From assembly GCA_010279815.1 (NCBI GenBank), contig QEOQ01000312.1, positions 46,235 to 83,382 of the forward strand: 37,148 bases of DNA. Direction: 5' to 3'. Numbering within the stretch: the stretch's first letter is position 1; each line of letters begins with the position of its first letter. A program made the translations under genes and the position numbers. Positions 1 through 9,607 of this stretch are shown here, in pieces. This DNA is from Brachionus plicatilis (taxonomy: Eukaryota; Rotifera; Eurotatoria; Ploima; Brachionidae). The notes beneath the pieces are model-generated. The model made no database searches, was not told the origin of the DNA, and was given only the letters and a program-made list of their open reading frames with translations.

Positions 1-506
1 AAAGAGCCTTAATTTCACAAACCCAAAGACAAAATTTTTAAAAAATGCTTGCAATATTAACTTAAAATTATTTTTTATTTGAAATTGAAAAATTATTTGA
101 AACATCGCACTTTTTCAATGTTATTTCAACATTGGATACATTTTGTAATTCAAACACAAAAAATTAAACCAAATGATTTAAGATATTAAAATAAATAAAT
201 TAGCTTAGAATTTACTAAGCTTCTGTATCTTCATCATGTCATCACATTCGCTAAATAATCCTTGTTCAGGATCATTTAATTTAATTTTTGATTTAAATCA
301 TTTTTATTCAAACTCAACAAAAATAAAAAAAGAATCTATCACGCAATAGGACATTTAACACAAATAAAATTTGTGGAGAAATTTACGAAAAAAAATTTTT
401 TTGGTTCTATATTTTTAGTGATGCAATCAGAAATTCAGAAATAAAAAGAAAAGATCACCCATAAGAATCTATCATTCTTGTGTATTCTTTAAGAAAAAAG
501 GCTATC
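1..506. other. AT-rich spacer, no gene recognised
   Basis: No supportable gene, RNA or repeat was found. A short minus-strand reading frame near 210-290 ends in a stop and has gene-like composition (it reads DPEQGLFSECDDMMKIQKLS). It has a stop directly upstream and no good splice acceptor, so it is not annotated. Confidence 0.5.
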
Positions 507-695
507 ATGTCAGATTTTGAAAGTTCAGATGAAGTGGAAGTTTTGCATGTCGAAAAAATTAACTCAGAAAAATCCCAATATCACAATGTTATGGGTCAGA
601 TTGGAGTTTGAGCAAGATTGTTTGGACTGTTTAGGAGACATTGCAATGTTTGCCTGTGCAAAAAGTTGTCTTTTTATCTAAATATTTATTTTTAA
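507..695 (+). pseudogene. Unassigned short ORF with an internal TGA
   Basis: An ATG at 507 opens a 34-codon acidic frame beginning MSDFESSDEVEV and ending in TGA at 609-611. The same frame then stays open for 27 more codons (ARLFGLFRRHCNVCLCKK...) to a TAA at 693-695. Base composition is richer in G and C than the surroundings and the downstream peptide is Cys/Arg-rich, so this looks like former or present coding sequence and not random spacer. I do not recognise the product. It could be a first exon, a decayed transposon ORF, or chance. Confidence 0.25.
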
Positions 696-975
696 TTATT
701 AGAATCCAATTCTTTAACAATAATCAATAAATAGCTGCCAAATTATATTCTTTAAGTAACAAAATAAATGTTATTGAAGTAATACCTTTATTTTTAGTGA
801 TTTCATGTCCAAATAAGTTAAATAATTGGAATTTTAATGATAAAAAAAGAAACTTTAAACAGAATAAAGAAAAGATAAATTAAAGGTTAGAAAATTTTTT
901 GTTGATTAATTGTTTTTCAAAAATTAAATTTTTTTCTATTTTATTAATCAAGATCCTTTGGGGATAAGATTGAAT

Positions 976-1434
976 TTATCCATGGTGAGACCCGACCTAG
1001 ATTACGCAGTACAGGTAAAAGAAGTAAAAAAAGAGTGAGATGGGACTTGATTGAAATGTACAAATTAGTGAATGGAATTGAAAAGATAGGCCTGGTCAAA
1101 AATCTGGTGAATAGATCAGAAAAAAAGGGTCCTTCCGGGGCATTAGAGGCAATAGCATCAGAGTCCAGAGAGAAAGTTTCCCAACTGTAATTAGAAACGA
1201 TTTTGAGGATGCAGTAACGCCAAACATGTATTTTTCACAAACAGAGTAGTTCCGCATTGGAATAAGTTGCGAGAAAATTTGGTGAAATTTAAGTCAACGG
1301 TTAGTTTAAAAATGGCTTTAGATAAGTTCAATGGAATCGGCTACTACGGCTCTAAACACGGCCAATCGATGGTGATGGGCTCAGACACTCTTCATGTTAG
1401 GTGTCGCAGCAAGAACTACTACTGCTTCTGCTAA
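976..1434 (+). mobile_element. LINE fossil: C-terminal end of a non-LTR reverse transcriptase
   Basis: Conceptual translation across two frame changes recovers the typical C-terminal tail of a CR1/Jockey-type ORF2. In order it reads MVRPDLDYAVQ (982), then WDLIEMYKLVNGIEKI (about 1042-1090), then FFTNRVVPHWNKLRENLV (about 1230-1280) and SLKMALDKFNG, ending CRSKNYYCFC and a stop at 1432-1434. The frames are broken by stops and small indels, and the catalytic domain is absent, so this is a dead 3' fragment. It lies about 0.4 kb upstream of the amine oxidase gene in the same orientation. Confidence 0.8.
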
Positions 1435-1863
1435 TACTAGATCCAAATAAATTTCATATCCAAAATTTAAATTTCAATAAATTAATAGACTTGTCTTTAT
1501 TCAGGCATCAAAGTATTGTTTGATTTTTGACAACATTTGACCATGTGTACAATTTTTTGTTTTATTAACAATATCAGTGTTAGTGACGTCATCATTTTAA
1601 AACAATTTTAATTTAATTTTAATTTTTTTTCAATAAATTAATTTTTGATTTAATCAACCAAAGCAAAATATTAAATACGAATATTAAAAATCGAAATTTA
1701 ACTTATCTTATTTTTAATACATAAATGCTCACCTAGATTGTTTTTCTTTTTTTGTGTTGCTAAAAAGGCAAAAATTATCTTCTTTTTAGTCACATGTTTT
1801 GAATAAATACCATTTTTAAAAATCAAATTACTTTATTTTAATTTTTAAAATTTTAGCATAAAA
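1435..1863. other. Upstream region of the amine oxidase gene, with a splice acceptor at its end
   Basis: AT-rich with no gene of its own. A pyrimidine-rich tract ends in TTTTAG at 1851-1856, seven bases before the amine oxidase ATG. This looks like a 3' splice site for either a 5'-UTR intron or a trans-spliced leader; the sequence cannot separate the two. Confidence 0.45.
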
Positions 1864-3693
1864 ATGGATAATCAAGAAAATGCTGAACCAGAGAACAAAA
1901 CGACATCAGAAAATGTCCAAGAGTCTAATGAACTTCAAAACGAAAATTATGTCCTGATAAACGAAAATGAAGAAAATGATTCTCCAGTATCATCTGTATC
2001 AAATGAGGATATCAAAAATGAATCTTGTAATAGCCAAAATAGCCAATTTATTTATGATGTAATCATTATAGGCGCTGGCTTATCAGGACTTTATTCAGCA
2101 TATTATTTGACTAAAAAATGCAATGATCTAAGAATTCTTGTAATAGAAGGAAAAGATCGGCTTGGAGGTAAGCCATTGCATTTTAAAAATCTAAAGCCTA
2201 ATATTATGTTCTGATAGGGAGAACTCAATCAGCTGATATAAAATGCAGCGAAGATGGCCAAAAGTCCAAATGGGATCTAGGTGGTCAATGGGTTACCGAC
2301 ACTCAAACGCATATTACCAAACTTTTAAAAGAGCTTGATTTAGAAACATATCCTCAGCATATAGAAGGAAAAAAAATTTTGGAAACAAATGGAAAAATGG
2401 TCAATTATAACTCATCAATTCCAAGTGTGTCCATTTTGAGCCTAATTGATTTACAAATGGGCTCTATGAAGATAAGCTCGAATGCAAAAAAAATATCCAC
2501 CATTGATCCATTTGAAAATTTAAGTCTAGCCTCCAGACTTGATTCGGGAAATTTGGACGAGTTTCTTCTGTCCAAATCGTTTAGCTCAAAATCAAGATCA
2601 CTGCTTGATCCTGCTATTCGGACAATTTTTGGTGCCGAGGCATCTCAAATAAATGCCTTGTTTGGACTGATGTACATCAAATCAGGTGGAGGAAGCTTGG
2701 AATCTTTAGCGCTATCAGACAAGGGTTGTGCACAAGAGAAAAAAGTCAAAGGTGGAACTCAACAAATAAGTGAAAGATTGGCTCAAATAATTAAAAATAA
2801 TGAAAAAAATAAAATTTTATTAAATACAGTTTTGACTGAGATTAAACAAGATAAAGAAAAAATTTCTGTGATGGCCAAAAATTTGTCAGGCCCCGTTTCA
2901 TTCGAATGTAAAAAAGTGATTTCATCTATTCCAATTAACCAGTATGTTCACATTGATTTTGATCCCGAGCTGCCGATATACAAGAGACATGTGTTTCAAT
3001 TTTGCCAAATGGGAAATTTAATCAAATTTATTGTGACCTATTCGAAGCCATTTTGGCGAGAGAAAGGCTTTTCTGGCGAAGTTGTCTCAGACGGCTCTGT
3101 TTTGTGGTCAAAAGAATGGCCAAATAGTGAAGGTGTTGAAATTCCAAGATATGGACCAATTGCTTGTGTTTTTGATGGCACTAACGATCAAGGGCAAGCT
3201 GCTCTTGTTGGTTTTATTGGAGCCAAGATGGCAGTCGAATGGACAGGTTTGATTTATTGTAAAATTGACAAGTACATTTGCTAAATGAAGCTTTAATTAA
3301 GATCAAAAAGATGAGCTTAGAAAGCAAGAAGTGATCGAAGCGTTGGTTAGATATTTTGGCCAAGAGGCAAGAAACTATTTGGAATATGTAGAAAAAATAT
3401 GGGCAAAGGAAAAATTTGCTGGCGGATGTCCGACCTGTAACTTAAGCTCTTCTGGAGTGATGCAAAATTATGCCCGAGCAGTACGTGAACCATTTATGAA
3501 CATCCATTTTTGTGGTACCGAATCGGCCACCGTTTGGCAGGGTTATATGGATGGAGCTATTCAAAGTGGCGAAAGAGCTGCTAATGAGGTTCTGTATGTT
3601 CTATTTAAAGATGACAGGAGCATTGATTATGATTATGAAAATACATTTTACTTCCACAATGAAATGAACAGAAAAAATTCGATTTCAAAGTGA
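1864..3693 (+). CDS. Flavin monoamine oxidase-like protein (3 exons, 574 aa)
   Basis: Assembled as 1864-2167, 2218-3246 and 3302-3693; both junctions keep frame and use GT/AG. The family oxidatively deaminates amines with FAD, giving aldehyde, ammonia and H2O2. Visible features: a 60-residue acidic, Asn-rich N-terminal extension; Rossmann motif GAGLSG (70-75); GGRT (101-104), which is split by intron 1; DLGGQWV (121-127); GGTQQISERLA; a conserved Lys at 371 (LIKFIVTY), matching the flavin-N5 lysine of MAO; GGC with Cys487 at the covalent-FAD position; and FCGTES...WQGYMDGA (514-530), retaining the second cage tyrosine (Tyr526). The residue after Cys487 is Pro where MAO-A/B have the first cage Tyr. 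No hydrophobic C-terminal tail is present, so mitochondrial outer-membrane anchoring as in vertebrate MAO is not expected. The start is the first in-frame ATG after a splice acceptor. The family call is firm; the substrate is unknown. Confidence 0.93.
2168..2217 (+). other. Amine oxidase intron 1 (50 bp)
   Basis: Begins GTAAGC and ends GATAG. Removing it joins CTT GGA G to GG AGA ACT and restores the family motif GGRT; without removal the frame stops at 2212. Confidence 0.93.
3247..3301 (+). other. Amine oxidase intron 2 (55 bp)
   Basis: Begins GTTTGA and ends ATTAAG. Removal gives VEWTDQKDELRKQEVIEAL, which continues the C-terminal substrate/FAD domain in frame. Confidence 0.9.
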
Positions 3694-3784
3694 ATCATTC
3701 AGATGAGTTATTTTTTATTTTGTCATGTTTTGTTTTGAACGTTAACTTTTATTTAAATATAAATTTTAATTATTGTTTTTTGGC

Positions 3785-3790
3785 AATAAA
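3785..3790 (+). other. Polyadenylation signal of the amine oxidase gene
   Basis: Canonical AATAAA 92 bases after the stop codon, in a T-rich context. Confidence 0.6.
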
Positions 3791-4080
3791 TACTTTTCAT
3801 AAATAAGGTTACCTTTTTTTGTCACTTAAATAATCTCTTTTGAATAAGGAAAATATTTTGGTGAAAAAATATCTATGATTTGGACAGCAAATCGAATATG
3901 TTGGTAAGACAAAGAACAAGAAAGAAAAGCAGGTGAACATTTATATATATTTATTCAGTATGTCACAAAAAGTTAGAATCAAACTGTAAAATATAAAAAA
4001 ATTATTTTTACAATTAAAATTATCGTTAAATTAAAAATTTTTATGCTTGAATTAGGTATCTAGTTAAAGCTTATTTTTTT
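3791..4080. other. AT-rich spacer
   Basis: No gene or recognisable repeat. Confidence 0.5.
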
Positions 4081-4275
4081 TTCTTTAATCCTCCAACATT
4101 ATTTTTTCCAATAGTAATCCCCAAGTTAAAACTTTCCTTCTTTGGTAAAACTCTGCCCCATTCCAAATCCACTAAGTTTTTAGGAATCACATTTGATGAA
4201 CGATTAAACTTTAATAACCAAGTTGAAGAAATTAAGCAAAAATGTAAATCTAGATTAAATATTATTAAAACTCTG
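4081..4275 (+). mobile_element. LINE fossil: reverse transcriptase thumb/connection fragment
   Basis: One open frame reads ...PKLKLSFFGKTLPHSK (about 4120-4167) and then STKFLGITFDERLNFNNQ and a continuation ending RLNIIKTL at 4275. The FLGITFD-x-x-LNF pattern followed by a basic helix is typical of the segment just after the catalytic motifs in CR1/Jockey-type reverse transcriptases. It is a different family from the element that follows, whose equivalent region reads ERDLGVRQQDDLKW. The next element begins directly at its 3' edge. Confidence 0.75.
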
Positions 4276-4277
4276 TA

Positions 4278-4703
4278 GACGACGATGGCGAACCAGCAAA
4301 TAATGAAGAAGATTTAGTAAAAGACATTATCGAGACCTTGGAAATAGACTATGGTAAAGTAAATCGTTACAAAAGACTAAAGAAAAAAGGTGGAAAATCG
4401 GACCCCAAAGAGCCTGATTTGTAATTTGTCGAATTTAAAGACAACGAAACTCAAACTAAAGCACTAAAACAAGTCAGTAAGCTAAAAAGCGCCTCCAATT
4501 ACCGAAATGTGTTTATAAACCCGGACAAAACAGCTACAGAACGTGCAGGTGAAGCAAAACTTAGACAAAAACGAAACGAACTCAACGAAAAACTACCGCT
4601 TGGGAGTGGTAAATTCAGGTATTGGATCGAAAACAGGAAGCGGTTCTATTGGGGGATCCGATATGGCGAGCTTTGCCAAATCGAGTCCAAGGATAGAGCG
4701 TAA
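4278..4703 (+). pseudogene. LINE ORF1 remnant (nucleic-acid-binding protein C-terminus)
   Basis: The frame starts at DDDGEPANNEEDLVKD, carries a TAA at 4422-4424, and continues through VEFKDNETQTKALKQVSKL, FINPDKTATERAGEAKLRQK and a basic tail to a stop at 4701-4703. A partner-like region followed by 'F-I-N-x-D-x-T' and a charged helix is what ORF1 proteins of CR1-like elements look like; the role in retrotransposon RNP assembly is inferred from that. The N-terminal part was lost in the 5' truncation. It overlaps the start of the ORF2 frame. Confidence 0.65.
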
Positions 4704-7699
4704 CCCAAAAACTAAAAATTATAAAAAACTTCACCATACTAATTTCAATGTATCAAATGATAAAAACACAAATAATCAAACAATCACAAATTTTTCAACG
4801 CCAAAATCATCAACAGAACCATTAAAAAAACTAACTTGTTATTACACCAAAGCCACTAGTTTGAGCAATAAAATAAATGAACTAAAAATTCTCACGAATC
4901 AGACTGCCCCTGACATTATCGGCATAACCGAAACTTGGTTTAATACCAACTCTATTCAAAACATTCAAGGATACGCACACTATTGTCGTGAACGTGTCAA
5001 TACAGTAGGTGGGGGCGTAATTATTTATGTCAAGAAAAGTTTAAATTCATACGAAGTTATTGATAACGATTTAAATTGTCAATTGGTAGAGAGTGTTTGG
5101 TGTAGGGTGGATTCTGGTTTGGACAAAATCTTGGTTGGCTGTTTTTATAGACCATCACATTCGTCAAGAGAAATTTCTATTCAAATAAACAAAAGTTTAG
5201 CCTATGCTAAACAACAAGTAAACCTTAAAAAGTTTAGTTGTTTATTAGTATTTGGCGATTTTAATTATCCAAAAATCGTATGGAGTAATCTTGGCGGTAT
5301 ATGCTCGTCAAGGTATGTACAAAATTTCGAATTTTTAGAAAATTTACAAGAATATTTTTTACATCAAATGTTACTTGAATCTAGTTTCAAAAATAACATT
5401 TTAGACTTTGTTATTACAAACGACTCCAACAGAATTTATAATGTAAACACAGGTCCTCCACTTGGCTCTTCTGTAAAAAATATTTTACACAATAGTTTGA
5501 TTTGGAAATTTTCAGTTCATAACACTACCAAAGAATGTAACCCGAGCATGCAGCTCAAATTTATCTATAAAAAATGTGACTTTTCAAAATTTAGTGAGGA
5601 GCTGGATAACTATGATTGGGAAGATGAGTTCTCAAATTTAAGCGTCGACGAAATATACAACAAATTTACTTTCATATACGATGAGCTTGTCAAAAAATCA
5701 GTCCCTAAAACTACAACTGAATCAAATTCGACTATCGAGAGACCAAAGTGGTTAACCAAAGAGCTCAAAAAACTTTGTCGTAACAAATTCAATTTGTGGA
5801 ATAAAGTCATTTCAACCACCGAAAATACCGAAGCCAAAAAGACATATAACAAATTCTGCAAGATTTTAAAAAAAGCAATAAAGAGAGCCAAGCGTGACTT
5901 TGAGTTTAACTTAGCAAAAAACAGTAAAAACAACCCAAAAATTTTGTACTCTTATTTAAAAAGTCAAAATATTTTCAAAGACGAAATCAAATCTCTATTC
6001 GACTCCAATAAACAAATCAAAAACGATAAACAAGAAATTGTCAATATTCTAAACTACCAATTTTACACCGTATTCAAGACTAGAGACACAAACAGTCAGT
6101 GTAGTACAATGCAGTCTGTAACAGACTACAATTGTCAGGTTAGTGAAAGTTCATTTGATTCTTCTAACATTTTTAATGAATTAAAAAAACTCAACAAAAA
6201 CAAATCAATTGGAATCGATGGAATCAGTCCAGTCTTATTGAACGAATGTGCATTAAGCTTTTCAAAACATTTTTCAATTATTTTCAAGAGCTCATTCAAC
6301 ACATCAGCAGTACCATCGGCTTGGAGCCGAGCGAACATAACACCAATATTCAAAAAAGGCAGCAGACTCGAACCTTCGAACTACAGGCCTATTTCTATCA
6401 CATATATCAATATTATGCAAAACAATGGAAAAATTGATAAAGAATGTTATGGTAGAGTTCTTTGAGAAACACAACTTAATCTCGAAAAGTCAACACGGGT
6501 TCGTGAAATCTAAGTCTTGTGCCACAAACCTTTTGGAATCAATTGATCTCGTTACCGAATGTCTAAATTGCAGTGGACATTTTATTTTTAGACTTCATGC
6601 AAGCGTTCGACTTGGTCCCACACCCAGAGTTAATTGTTAAATTGGAAGCTTTTGGATTTAAAGGCAAAATTTTAGGATGGCTGAATGCTTTCCTTTCCAA
6701 AAGAAAACAACGAGTAGTTCTCGATGGTCTTTCGTCTGAATGGAAACCAGTTCTGAGTGGTGTACCGCAAGGTTCTGTCTTAGGACCATTATTGTTTATA
6801 ATATTCATAAACGATTTGCCAACCGGGTTGTCCATTCTTTGTAAACTCTTTGCCGAAGATAGCAAATTGTTAAGTATAATCAAGAACCCTAAAGACCGTG
6901 AAGAATTCCAATCCAATATAAACAAACTGCTAGAGTGGACAGCTAAATGGAAGATGGACCTTGACCTTGGAAAATGTAAGATCATGCACATTGGCAACAA
7001 AAAATCCACCAAGACCATATGTATGCATTTGAAATCGACGACATGGCGTATGTTTTAGAAAGTACAAAATCAGAACGAGATCTTGGAGTGAGACAACAAG
7101 ACGACTTGAAATGGATAGAACATATTTCCGAATCCGTACTCAAAGCAAACTTTGTACTTGGCAAGCTCAAAAAATCCTTTGCAAATTGGGACATTTCAAC
7201 GTTCAAAAAATTATTCACATCGTACGTGCGACCTATCTTAGAATACGGCTCGACATTATGGAATCCAAATCGAAAAAAAGATATTAAACGAATTGAAAAT
7301 GTACAAAAGAGAGCCACAAAACTCGTACCAACCATTAGGAACAAAAGTTACGAGGATCGCCTGAAAATTCTAGGATTGACAACTCTAGAAGAAAGAAGAA
7401 AAAGAGGTGATCTAATCCAATATTTTAAAATTAACAAAAATATTAATGTCGTAGATTGGCTTCATCCGCTCAACAACAGCCCAAACTCAAACTGTTTAGG
7501 ACCACCTGGCTCTACAAGAGGACATCACAAATTATACAGGCAATTTGTAAAATCTTGTCCTGCAAGGCATAATTTTTTCACAAATATAGTGGTACCCGCT
7601 TGGAACGAACTACCAGAGAATGTCAAAAATTCTGAAACAGTCAACAGCTTTAAGAACAAATACGACGAATTTTCAAATGGAAAGAAACATCTGCCATAG
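4543..7699 (+). pseudogene. LINE ORF2: endonuclease + reverse transcriptase, frameshifted
   Basis: The first frame (4543 to about 6402) has endonuclease motifs: YTKATSLSNKINEL, GITETWF, GGGVIIYV and GDFNYPKIVW. The usual C-terminal SDH is degraded to LH in GSSVKNILHNSL. The reverse transcriptase begins NKSIGIDGISP and NYRPISIT. Frame changes are seen near 6403-6406 (apparent 4-base TATA gain), near 6570-6575, and near 7005-7018. Later blocks are LDFMQAFDLVPH, SGVPQGSVLGPLLFIIFIND and the catalytic box, which reads FAED where FADD is expected. The last frame (7019-7699) carries the C-terminal domain: YVRPILEYG, QKRATKLVP, RRKRGDLIQYFKI and NIVVPAWNELPENV. The lesions predict a non-autonomous copy. 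Confidence 0.88.
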
Positions 7700-7721
7700 C
7701 TAAGCACGTTGGTACTTAGCT
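7698..7721 (+). repeat. LINE 3'-UTR hairpin
   Basis: AGCTAAG (7698-7704) pairs perfectly with CTTAGCT (7715-7721) around a 10-base loop. The 5' arm overlaps the ORF2 stop codon TAG at 7697-7699. Hairpins near the 3' end are recognised by the reverse transcriptase in several stringent LINE families; that role here is inferred. Confidence 0.6.
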
Positions 7722-7746
7722 CCGCGGTTCATCCGTTGCAGATAAA

Positions 7747-7820
7747 AATAATAATTATAATAATAATAATAACGCTGTGTAATAAAAAATGGGGTCTATA
7801 AATAAATAAATAAATAAAAT
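7747..7820 (+). repeat. LINE 3' terminal simple repeats
   Basis: An AAT-rich run (7747-7772) is followed by a short unique stretch and an AAAT/ATAA run (7799-7820), marking the 3' end of the retrotransposon copy. Confidence 0.7.
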
Positions 7821-7881
7821 TTTGAATCAATTATAACACTTAAGCTAAAAAATAAAAGTCTCTTTATTAATTAACTTAATC

Positions 7882-7957
7882 AGCAAAAACTCTGCACATT
7901 TTTGCATATTTTAATCAAATATTTTTTGATTTTGCAGAAAAGTGCAGAGTTTTTGTT
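7882..7957. repeat. Short inverted repeat, 76 bp
   Basis: AGCAAAAACTCTGCAC (7882-7897) is matched by GTGCAGAGTTTTTGTT (7942-7957), with one mismatch at the outer end and an AT-rich spacer. It could be a mini-MITE or a stable hairpin. It has no coding capacity. Confidence 0.6.
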
Positions 7958-8108
7958 GAGCTCAGAATTCGTTTGTACAAATTTAAAGACATATCATTCA
8001 TTCGGATAATCACACATAGTAAAAAGAATTGACAAGTGGACGCCTGTCGTATTTTTTAACAATGAGGTAGAAAAAAGGAACAAAAAATAAGCGAAAAGAG
8101 TTATTAAA

Positions 8109-8225
8109 AATTCACTAGACTTAAGTCAAGTGAAAGTCACTGACTTTATATTTTTCTGAAAGTCAAATTAACAAAAAAATTAAGATCATGACTTTAACTT
8201 AACTTTGTTACTTAAAAAAAGTCTG
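8109..8225. repeat. AAGTC/GACTT-rich repeat, probably MITE-derived
   Basis: Dense AAGTC and GACTT words (GACTTAAGTCAAGTGAAAGT at the left edge, GACTTTAACTTAACTTTGTT on the right) form a loose inverted repeat. The same words recur at 20724-20946 and 30138-30376, suggesting one dispersed family. Confidence 0.4.
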
Positions 8226-8572
8226 GAAAAGAAAGAGATTAAAAAATCCGCATTTTTATCTAAACTTTTAATAATTTAATATTATTTGAAATTTTTAAAA
8301 ATCAGTTTTTAAGGTCGCATTAATAATTAAATTAATCTCATAATTTTTTTTTAGTTTTCAAATTATCTTAATAAAATAACTACGTCATAAAAAGTTATTT
8401 GGTTAATAATACATTGTGGTTTTATGAGTTTTTTGGTATTCTAATGCGTCGAGCTATTGACGCTTTTAAAATGGGAAAAGTCATTATCATTGCATGCGCT
8501 ATTTATGTTTCTTTTGGTAATGATGCATGTTTCTCACAAAAAGGAAATACGGTAAATCTCGACAGATATATA

Positions 8573-9004
8573 CACTGGTGATTTGATAACAGTATTTTAC
8601 GTAAATTAACGTAAAATCCGAAAAGTGAAAAAGAGGTATTTTACGAAAAATTATGCAAATTTTCAGGATTTTGAGATAATTTTGGCAAAATTTGGTAAAA
8701 TTCAAAACGGCCAATTAAAAATTCAAAATTTTTGAAAAAATGTCTTTTTTTTCCAAAAATCGAAAATTAAGAAAGTTTTTTTTTTTTATAAATTGACTAA
8801 AAAAATTGTTATTTTTAAATTTTTATAGAAAAAAACTTTCTTAAATTTTCGATTTTTGGAAATAAAAGACATTTTTTCAAAAATTTTGAATTTTTAATTA
8901 GCCGTTTTGAATTTTGCCAAATTTTGCCAAAATTATCTCAAAATCCTGAAAATTTGCATAATTTTTCGTAAAATACCTCTTTTTCACTTATCAAATCACC
9001 ACTG
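8573..9004. mobile_element. Foldback MITE of Tc1/mariner type, 432 bp, nearly a full palindrome
   Basis: The left end CACTGGTGATTTGATAA and the reverse complement of the right end, CAGTGGTGATTTGATAA, differ at one base. Both ends abut TA (8571-8572 and 9005-9006), the target duplicated by Tc1/mariner transposases. The two arms run almost to the centre (near 8795), so single-stranded DNA or RNA would form a hairpin of about 200 bp. The left arm carries about 33 extra bases (about 8590-8622) holding a small ACGTAAA palindrome that the right arm lacks. No transposase is encoded. Confidence 0.85.
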
Positions 9005-9006
9005 TA

Positions 9007-9607
9007 TTATAAGTTAGAAATATAGTTTTATTAAAGAAAAAAATGAAATGGAAGATATTTGTTTATAAAAAGTGTTCTTTAAGCAACTATATATGACATA
9101 AGACTATTTTTCAAATAAATTAATAAAAAATAACATAAATTTAGCTCAAAAGATGAGTTTATAATGTAAAATCAATACATTCATGCAAATTTCCCAACCA
9201 CTTTCCTAATTATTTAAATGAAAAAACCTTCGCTAAATCGAACAAAAATGTTTGGATTATTTTTCGATTCGAACTTTTTTTTTTAAAGAACATTGTTTTT
9301 TTAATTCGCTTATTTCATTTTCAATTTAAAAAATGAGAAGTTGCTGTTGCTTCGTTACCGGAAAAACTTAATCAAATCTAAATCTTAATTTATATTTGTT
9401 GTAAATGTTAGCAGTTTTGTAAGAAGATTAAGTTGAAACACGATTCTAAAATTTTCGTTTTTTAAATCTATTCAAAAAAATTTTAAGACTTTATTTTTAT
9501 TTACCATCAAAAAGTTCAAAAAAGAAATTGACTTTTTTTTCAAATTCTTTTTGAATTATTATGAAAGATATAAAGGTGAAAAATCGGTGTTAAAAGCTTT
9601 CCTTTAG
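9007..9607. other. AT-rich spacer ending in a candidate splice acceptor
   Basis: No gene was seen. The end, GCTTTCCTTTAG (9596-9607), is a good 3' splice-site match immediately before the open frame at 9608. Confidence 0.4.

Larger units (their letters stand above)
4276..7820 (+). mobile_element. 5'-truncated CR1/L2-like non-LTR retrotransposon, recently inactivated
   Basis: The copy contains the end of ORF1, an apurinic-type endonuclease plus reverse transcriptase ORF2, a 3' UTR with a hairpin, and a terminal AAAT-type simple repeat. That is the expected layout of a CR1/L2/Jockey-group LINE copied by target-primed reverse transcription. It has one in-frame stop in ORF1 and three frame changes in ORF2, yet the protein similarity is continuous, so the decay is young. 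The 5' end is truncated inside ORF1, next to an older LINE fragment. I could not find a clear target-site duplication. Confidence 0.88.

Noticed and set aside
210..290. Possible minus-strand terminal exon (DPEQGLFSECDDMMKIQKLS)
   Set aside because: A stop lies just upstream in frame and no acceptor with a pyrimidine tract is found; no partner exons.
8399..8581. 60-codon ORF containing MRRAIDAFKMGKVIIIACAI with possible donors GTAATG and GTAAAT
   Set aside because: Looks slightly coding-like and could be an exon upstream of 9608, but no homology is recognised and the start codon is not ATG; too weak to annotate.
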